Part shown: positions 56,301 through 64,000 of the stretch, piece by piece | Layout: each line of letters opens with the position of its first letter | How positions within the stretch are numbered: the stretch's first letter is position 1 | Source of the DNA: Luidia sarsii | Lineage: Eukaryota; Echinodermata; Asteroidea; Paxillosida; Luidiidae | Length of the DNA: 64,000 nt | Reading direction: 5' to 3' | Assembly: GCA_949987565.1 (NCBI GenBank) | Contig: OX465115.1 | Coordinates: 1,148,182 to 1,212,181 of the forward strand | Notes under the pieces: generated by a model | What the model was told of the DNA's origin: nothing | Seen by the model: only the letters and a program-made list of their open reading frames with translations | The model's database searches: none | Made by a program: the position numbers and the translations under genes

Positions 56301-59300
56301 TACAAGGCTACATGTACATTGTACAATGTACATGTACAATGTACATGTACTATTTCCACCAAAAAAAACATGACTTTTGGTTTTTGGGTGCAGGAGCGTT
56401 TCTGCGTCTTTTAAGCCCTGTCCACACTGGACTTCTTTTTCTTTTTTTCTTTTTTTTTGGGGGGGATACTAACCGAGCAAATGGGTATGACCATTTTAAG
56501 TCCAGAGCGGACAGCCCAGAAAGTTTTCCTCCCAGGTAACCTACATGTACCCAGCTCAAATGGGTAAGTTAACCGACTGACTTCTGCCCGGTTAAATTGA
56601 CCAGGTCAGTTCAACCAAGTCGAAAAGTCCAGTCCGGCGCGATGTCTCATGCATTTGTATTCAGTCAGTCAATTCAGTTTCACCCATCTTTACGGTTATC
56701 TAACCCATGTCGATAATCCAAGTGTGGACGCCGGTAAGATCTACCCATTGGAATGTTACCCACGGTATTGGTAAAATAAAAGTCCATTGCGAACACAGTT
56801 TTAGAAACTCTATTTTGGGAAGGTGGACAAAATCCGTAAAAGTCTTTGTGCAATTGTACAGGTACACATCCCAGTGGCTGCCAATACAGTGTGCTTGTTA
56901 GTCCTACATGTACGAACATCAAAGAAGTTTGCTGCACATAATGCAGTTTGCACTAAATTAATTCTTTCCAATGTGGTTAGGTTTTCAGCACCATTATACA
57001 ATGCATACTGTACCTTGATGGTCAAAAACAATTTTTTGTACAGTATGTGCTTCTGGTAATGAGTATATAAGATTTACATGTAGTGTATGAGTGTCCAAAT
57101 TGTTTGCAAGAGATTTGGAAGAAAGGTGTGTCAAAATACATGTAGATCAAATTACAATAACTCTCACATCTGATTACAAGTTACATGTACACAGGCATCA
57201 GTGGTTCACCAAAATTGAAAAAGGGCGTTGAAAACACCAAAGATAAATTTGTAAATCTCTTACCAAAGTCTTTCAGTATTAATTGAGAGCTGCGTAAATC
57301 TGGCCAAGAGATTCAGCGTGAAAGTAAGTCCTCCTCAGAGTCGCACAAAATCAACAGCAAAAACCTCAATGTCTATAACATTTATTTTTGCACATCTCTG
57401 TTTTTGCGTTGTTTCTTTTTATCACTGGATGTTACAAGTGCTTCCACCATCCCCAGCTGACAGGCTAATGCATGCACGCTTTTCTTGAAAAGGGCAGCAT
57501 TCCAATTCACAGGGGGATTTGTCGATGATATCACATTCAGTGACTAATCAGCTCAGCTCACAGATAAAAAGTCAAGATTTCTTGCCGTTTTTTTTTTCTT
57601 TCTTTTTTCTAGTTTCAGGGGAAACAACCAACTGTGTTATTACTGTCTATACCTTTGGAAAGTCAAACGAAAGAGAAAATCCATGTGCTTTCTTACGAAT
57701 GCATGTACATGGCTGGAGATGGGTGATTGATTAAATCTTGATCAAATATGGTGTCTACAAATACCCAAGGGGCCACCCCAAAACAGCACTGCAACTGCCT
57801 GGACATCCTCTCGGCCAGAGTCACACCATACTCTTGTTTGTTATGAAGACAGCAAGCAGGAGTGGCCTATTAATTTCTTTTTCTTGTCTTTTTCTTTCCA
57901 AACCACATCGCCAACGTCCGAGCCAAACTGCTGGCTTGTGGTCGCTCTACCGTGCAGTTTTGGTTGTCGGCCAGGATGATGATGGAAAAAGATTGTGCGT
58001 TTCTTTCAATAAAATTGCCTAAGCAATTTTACTTGCAAATGCCAGTTTGTGAAAGTGCCGACAATACGATACACTAACGTCAGGTAATTATGCGCACATT
58101 CTTATCTATCGTGTACAGTGCTGAGCAAAAGTGTGCCTGTATCGTGTATACATAATATGCAGAAATACAATTTTAAGTGTATAACCACATCTCCGAATCA
58201 GACACAGCCCCAGCTTAGTAAATACATACAGACCTACGTGCACATGTACATGCACACAACCCCACTCGCACCACATTATTCTTGCACTTGAACCCTGCCA
58301 CATGCTGTCAATGCCCATGAATCTTTCATGAAATGTGCGACATTGTGGATGGATACAATCTGACTAATAAAATAAAAAAATTAAAAGAGAGAGAGAGAGA
58401 AGGGGATGGGGTAAAAAAAAAAAAACTAAACCCAAAATACCAACTGCCCTTGCCCGGACTAGAATTTCAAGCCTCATTTGGTCAAAGAGGGAGAAAATTA
58501 TGCAAATTATAATCTGCTTCCCTGATCGTGTCAGGCAGTGCTCATAACACTGGAAAAGACTCTCTTTTTTCCCGGCGTTTCTTCTCCCCCCGCTCCCCTC
58601 TCTCCTGCTCTTTATCTTCTACTTCTTCTTCGTCAAGTTTGTCAGTAGAGGGGAGCCAAACCCGAGGTTATTTTGTCAGCTAACTAGGAACAGGATATTA
58701 CCTTTCTGTGCTGAGATAATTAAGATGTACACTCATGCATAAGGGATGCCGGTGTGTAAACAAATGATTACCTCAAATGGTATTAAATTGGGCCGGGATT
58801 GTTGGCGCACAGCAGAGAGGAGAGAGAGTAAAAAAAAAAAAAAAGAGAACGAAAAACAAATTGGTCCTTTCCCATCGCGACCCAATCGGCAAAGATTCCG
58901 GGACGGCATTAAAGATGCACTACTATTCATAGGCCGCTTGCTTGACAGAAAACATACACAGATAGCATGGGGGGTCAAGACAAAAAAAAAGAGATAGAAG
59001 TGTGACTTGTGCATGCAATTATTCTGGTTAAGTAGTCATGCCGGCGTGATCCATTTTACACGTAATTCAGATAACGGCAACTATGGGATACAGTGCACTT
59101 TTGGTCTGTGTATGAAAGTATTGGTGTACTTTTCCAGTATTGGGCTTCATCGATTTCAAGCTGAACTTAAGGAGGTGCTTCGAAGAAAATCTGTCATAAC
59201 ATGCCATGGCAGGATTATGAAAACAATGGCATTTATGCAACTGCATGTACTGCATGTACTAATACATGTACAACCATGTACATGTACATGTACATGTAGC

Positions 59301-59320
59301 ATACCTTACATTAAAAGGAA
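56301..59320. other. upstream region without gene
   Basis: TACATGTACA blocks at 56310-56350 and 59240-59300, short GA repeat at 58386-58402, poly-A runs. AT-rich unique-looking DNA in between with octamer-like TGCAAATTATAAT at 58502. No coding exon. Confidence 0.6.
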
Positions 59321-59324
59321 TCGA

Positions 59325-59480
59325 GAGTTTAAAGGTTCTGACGTTTCGACCTGGCAGGACCATTGAGAAAGGTCTTTGAGAAAGGTCCTGCCAGCAGGAT
59401 CGAAACATCAAGTCCTGTAGATATTTGTGATTTGAATTTGGTTGTTCAAATCAGTTAAATTTTCAGACATATTCGCATTA
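59325..59480. repeat. retroelement tail pair
   Basis: TAAAGGTTCTGACGTTTCGAC (minus type), then TTTGAGAAAGGTCCTGCCAG, CAGGATCGAAACATCAAGTC (plus type) and GATTTGAATTTGGTTG. Partial duplication of TTGAGAAAGGT within the pair. Confidence 0.85.
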
Positions 59481-59639
59481 CTCCAGAATTCAAAAGACAA
59501 TCAATCCTACAAACTTCAAAACACGACAACTCTTCTTCAGTTTTCTAAAATGTTAAGAGAAGAGCTGTTCAGTATTTCCACTAGCCAAGAATGGTAAAAC
59601 CCATTTTGTGAAGTGTAACTTAGGTGAGCCCTTTGGAAA

Positions 59640-59692
59640 CAAAGGCTAAGGCTTAGGCTTAGGCTTAGGCTCTGGCTAAGGCTTGGGCTACC
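59640..59692. repeat. short TTAGGC-type minisatellite
   Basis: GGCTAAGGCTTAGGCTTAGG, CTTAGGCTCTGGCTAAGGC: six to eight hexamers around GGCTTA. It is not the telomeric unit of this genome (which is TTAGGG at 27.4 kb). Confidence 0.8.
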
Positions 59693-59994
59693 ATTTCCTG
59701 CACCCATTACAACAAAATAGGAAATAGGGAGCAGGGTTTTGACCATGGTCTCTGAGTACACACTCTGAAGTTTCAATCTCTACGTCAAGTCTATTTTCAG
59801 CTTATATGTGATGGGGACACAGCCAAAGCCTAATCCATAGAGGGCTTTACAGTTAACGTAACACACAAATGCTTCAAGCTGCTTGGTTATATTACAATGA
59901 CCTTTACAACACAAATCATAGGAAGGTACATATGTACTGTACTTGTAGGAAACTTCATGTTGCAGTGCTAATTGCAGTGCTAGCAAAATGTTGC

Positions 59995-60445
59995 CATTTT
60001 GGCACTGAGAAAGACCCTGCTAGGATTGAAATGTCAGCATTTCTCAACTTGATTTAAACCCAGATGACTTTAAAAACTTTACATTCCTACAGTATTAACG
60101 CGTACACTGTACAAGACAACTTCAGTACTAATGCCCCGACAACTGTGCCTAGAGTTTCCACTCTCAATGGCATTTGGTTTTTAAGCATTACCGCAGAAGC
60201 TAAAAATACAAATTCTCCGCTGAAACTCAAGATACTATCAAACATCTAGAATTTAACTTGGCCTTGTGCGGTATAAGCAATACTAATTTGTTGAAAAAGT
60301 GCTTGCCAATTTAAATGACTACCGCAAAAACTGAGGGGGCCTGAATTTGTTATCCTTTCTCGTTTTATTTAAGCACAATCTCAAAGGCCTCTGAGAAAGG
60401 TCCTGCTGGGATCGGCACATCGGGCCCAATAAAACTTTGGGACTT
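59995..60445. repeat. two further retroelement tails
   Basis: Plus-type ACTGAGAAAGACCCTGCTAG, GATTGAAATGTCAGC at 60005-60040, and CCTCTGAGAAAGGTCCTGCT, GGGATCGGCACATCGGGCCC at 60388-60427. The DNA between them (60060-60330) is unremarkable. Confidence 0.75.
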
Positions 60446-60465
60446 ACAAAGGGATAACAAAAAAG

Positions 60466-60560
60466 GGAGAGCGCTGGTAATGTACGTTAATCCAGAGGTC
60501 TCGGGTTCAAGTCCTGGTCCAGTCAAAGTTTTCTCTGCCAATTTTTCAACCAAATTAAAG
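60466..60560 (+). mobile_element. tRNA-derived SINE, copy 2 (5'-truncated)
   Basis: GAGCGCTGGTAATGTACG, AATCCAGAGGTCTCGGGTTC, AAGTCCTGGTCCAGTCAAAG, TTTTCTCTGCCAATTTTTC: same B box and same tail as 54000-54128, about 85% alike by eye. The A-box half is missing; a retroelement tail (60370-60440) lies directly 5'. Confidence 0.75.
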
Positions 60561-63500
60561 TGTGAAACTTCAAGTCTCAAAAAGACTTGGCACACCAACT
60601 CTCTTCGGTCACTGGCCAGCGTTTGAAGTGAAAAAGGAGGCAGTCAGCTCAACCGAGGGAAGGTTGCATGCCCGATTGACAAATGCGTATGTAATGGTCA
60701 ACAGAATAATATATTATCCAACCGTACTGCACTTAAATGGAGGCTGATTTGACACGAATGATATACTGGTGACAAAACTGCACTGCACTGTGGGTTGCAC
60801 ACCCTCCGTCCCCCACAAGTGCAAATTGAATCGTGCCTTTTGGGGCATGGTGGGACAAGAAAGTCTCCAACATCTCAAAAACACAATTTGATTCATGACT
60901 TTCTTCACAGTCGGCACCATCACAAGATTCCACATCCCCCTCCCTATCTTCTAAGACAAATGGAGAGTCCTTCTACAAGTAATTCAATTATTCACATATA
61001 CATGTACCCCGGTATATATAAAAACACCACAGAGACACAGAGGGGGAAAAGGGAATATATTCCACTTTGTAATTTCCAATCCCTCTCTCCCTCCCTCCCT
61101 CCCTCCCTCCACCACTCCACAAACGCCCAGACAAATTATTGCCGTGGCGACAGAGACCCTCAGCTATCCTCCAATTTAGGAATTTACGTATTCCTATTTT
61201 TGCTCTTGTTATTTTTTTTTTATTATTAATTTTGCCATCTGTGCTTCGCAGGCCAATGCTGTCCAATTTTATTACTTTTTATCTCCATTTTTTTTTCCGA
61301 GCTTCATTGATTATTATTATTATTATTTTTCCCCCTACTCTGAGAGCTTATTTAATACCCTAATACTGTTACAATCATTTTTAAGGGCAAAATTTCACTT
61401 TAAAAAAAAATGGAGAAAACCTTGTACCATCTGCTGGGTCATTTTTTTTTATTAGGGGGGTAGAAAGGTAATTAAATTCTTGTCTGTTGAGTGTTTTTGG
61501 ATCACCGTGGTAAACATTTCACAGTAAAAACAATAGCACTTTTACCTTGAAAGATAGCCTGGGTATTATTAACACACCAATGGATGATGGAGTATTTGTG
61601 TACATTCTCCCTTTTATTGCTTCTTTTCCATTCCGTACTATTGGAAATTTGTTTATTTAGTAATAACTGTTGCTACATTACTCTCGGTCTATGGGGCCTC
61701 TAAGATATTGGATTGCCAGGGCATTTTGTAGGTCTCTTTTTTTTTGGGGGGGGGGAGGATTGACCTTGACAATTCTCCTATAATTATACAGAAATTTGAG
61801 TACTACAGAGTATATGAATACATGGGTTCTCATTAATTTTGCAATAAGCCGCAGCGTGGGAAAGCATGTGTTTGCTAACCAAGTGAAAAGTCTCCAATCG
61901 ACACAAAATGTTTTGTCTTCTTTGACAGAGGTCCTGCTGGTATGGCAATATGATATGGGGGCAAATTTTATGACAGTGGGGTCATTTCCACTGTGCCCAA
62001 TAAATGTGCTAATTTGGATCAGGATGATTTGAATCACGATTCAAACTCTTCTTCTTTGTGTGGACAGAATAAACAAGATTATTATTAAGATTTGAATCAC
62101 GATTTCGGACAATTAGTGAGACAAATTATTCACATTTTATTTGCAAGGAGATGTGTTCTTTTTAATCCCACAATGGACTCCTCCCACTCTGACTGGCAGG
62201 AAATGATGTGCTTGTAATTAAATGTCTCCCTGCATAGGCCACCGTCAAGGTAACACCCACCATTTTTTTCCTGTGTGAACGCAAGCCAAAAAAACACCAA
62301 CATTTTCATTGTGATTTGGGAAAGAGCCCTTACATGTATTTTGTCAAACTGTGCCACTCACCAAAAAACTAACCTGACACAAAATTATCAGCAAGAAATA
62401 TTGTGCGTATATATATTATATCAGAGCATTGGAGGTACAATACTGGTACATTTCCCAAAATGATTTGGAATTTTGGATTGGAATCTGTCCCAGCGTCCAG
62501 CAATTTGAACTTCTCTGTCAGATGAAGGGCTCCCTCTTGAGTACTTTTATGAAGTTGTATGCACGCACTGTGCATGTGGAGTAGTAAGGTATGAGCATCA
62601 CAGCAAAGTGGGACATGGTCATGTAACTCTAGACGCGCACTGTCACCAGAAAGCAATACCAATGCCCAAATCAGACCAACCTCAATGGAAACAGATCAGA
62701 CATGAGGGGCTCATCTCAGACATCTATCTTGCCTCCCTCAAACCGCCCCCACACAGCTATCCCGATAAGAAACTGAGCTTGAGAAACGGGGGATGAGGAG
62801 TACGGGGGGAAAAAAGGGCCCTTCACGGACAAACGGAGCGTGAAAACTGTTTTGCCGCGACCTTCATGAAGCACCACACCACGCCAGTGTTTCAGACGAA
62901 TAGTCGCTTCTACTCGACTGGAGTATGGAGTTTCCCTCTTTCTTTTTTTTTCCTTTTCTCTCTCTCTGTCTCTCTCTTTTCCCCCAAACAAGCAGGCAAA
63001 TATTGCACACCCAATCTCAAGCACTAAATGAAGTGTGTTTATCTCCCTTGATCACTGCTCCGAGCACACACTTCAAGTGGATAGTAAAGTATGGATTTTT
63101 TTTTTCTCTCTCTCTCTCTCTCTCGGGAGAGGAAGGAGAGAGAAGATGGAGTAAGAAAAAAAAATCAAAATAATGTAGAGTGGAAAAGCCAAACATCTTG
63201 GTATTAATTTCCTGTACAGCTATTGATTTAAGCAGTAATGGTATCATTAGATCTGCATATTCTTAAGTGAGGGGGGTTCAGAGAAAAACATATGCAAGCG
63301 AAGTAGATGCAGGCGGCTTGATTCAAGTACACATACCAGTACATGTGCAAAAATGCACGCTGGGATAAAAACTGGTAATCAACTGGAAACGATATCAAAT
63401 TTTGACGCACTCGAGTTTGGTTATTATTTCAATCAAATTTAAGATCACTTATTTTAAGAGTATGGAGAGGCCAGGGGTTGTTGGGGTTTTTTTTTTTCAT

Positions 63501-63780
63501 TTCTGCAGGGGGATAGTCAGTGTAGTACACATGTACATGTACATTGTACATGGAAGTGCAGACAGCTACAATGCTGGAGCCAGTCAGAGCTGACCTTATC
63601 CCTCCTCGTTGGTAAAATGTACACATGCGCATCGCCGTCCTCTTCAGGATCTTTCAGCCCTGGTATTTGGGAGACTTGATTCGGGAAAGTATTCTGGCAA
63701 TCTTGATCAATCGGTATAGAGTGGGGCGCCCCATGCCTGTGCCGAGGAAGACAGCTTGGCAAGAAACTTGGGGGTCTGCA
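60561..63780. other. distal upstream region without gene
   Basis: A CCCT repeat at 61086-61112, ATT triplet repeats at 61308-61330, CT repeats at 62960-62990 and 63105-63125. 61.1-62.2 kb is AT-rich with many TAAT/ATTA words. No ORF shows recognisable domains. Confidence 0.6.
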
Positions 63781-63789
63781 CGAGGCCGG

Positions 63790-63909
63790 TAGGGGCGGAG
63801 TCAGTGAGTTGGAGAGAGACGGGGCAAGAGAGAGAGAGAAGAAAGAGAGACAGAGAGACATAGAGAGAGGGGGAGAGGGAGAGAGAGAGAGAGAGAGAGA
63901 GAGATGGGG

Positions 63910-63966
<57 letters not shown>

Positions 63967-64000
63967 GGAGAGAGAGAGAGAGAGGGGGGAGAGAGAAAGA
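63790..64000. repeat. GA-rich microsatellite at the window edge
   Basis: AGAGAGAGAG with GGGAGAGGG interruptions, running off the right edge. The minus-strand Ser/Leu-rich ORF ending here is compositional. Confidence 0.95.

Noticed and set aside
63517..63861. Possible upstream castor exon or neighbouring gene at the right edge
   Set aside because: The ORF is half low-complexity and has no recognisable domain; nothing ties it to a transcript.

Overview
The window is animal nuclear DNA: GC-rich coding blocks split by GT-AG introns, AT-rich introns full of microsatellites, and many dispersed repeats. The only gene I can support lies on the minus strand. It is an orthologue of the castor zinc-finger transcription factor (vertebrate CASZ1, Drosophila castor). 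The very common palindromic TACATG/ACATGT repeats, the Penelope-like retroelement remnants and the invertebrate-type MITEs suggest a marine invertebrate deuterostome (echinoderm, possibly cephalochordate or hemichordate). I cannot name the species from sequence alone.

Gene layout (transcribed right to left): a putative 5' leader at 35320-35240, a start codon at 35239, and twelve coding exons at 33925-35239, 23915-24487, 20045-20750, 17451-17541, 9873-10037, 8419-8709, 7331-7886, 6247-6457, 4407-4529, 2661-2784, 1144-1746 and 1-109. The last runs off the left edge. Every junction uses GT/AG and all phases agree, giving 1622 continuous codons. These cover a long acidic, low-complexity N-terminus with the conserved KLDAICAKL, YASDTM and SKYD motifs, then eight castor-type zinc fingers. 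By comparison with vertebrate CASZ1, the remaining fingers and C-terminus should lie beyond position 1.

Non-coding part: introns hold a perfect 5 x 88-bp tandem array, a retroelement tail with an intact GIY-YIG-like C-terminus (19054-19600), foldback repeats, an interstitial telomeric tract (27381-27442), and large pyrimidine and GA tracts. From 35.3 to 64 kb I find no convincing protein-coding exon. This is presumably 5' intron or upstream regulatory DNA of the castor gene, filled with low-complexity repeats, MITEs, a tRNA-derived SINE family and more retroelement tails.

Most notable: (1) a family of 30 or so short repeats whose conserved core is a small hairpin followed by GAAACGTC, at the end of what looks like a Penelope-like element and resembling the hammerhead-ribozyme repeats of those elements; (2) a tandem array of a second hammerhead-like repeat inside the castor gene; (3) zinc fingers 6 and 7 with departures at metal-ligand positions; (4) an upstream-ORF arrangement over the castor start codon.
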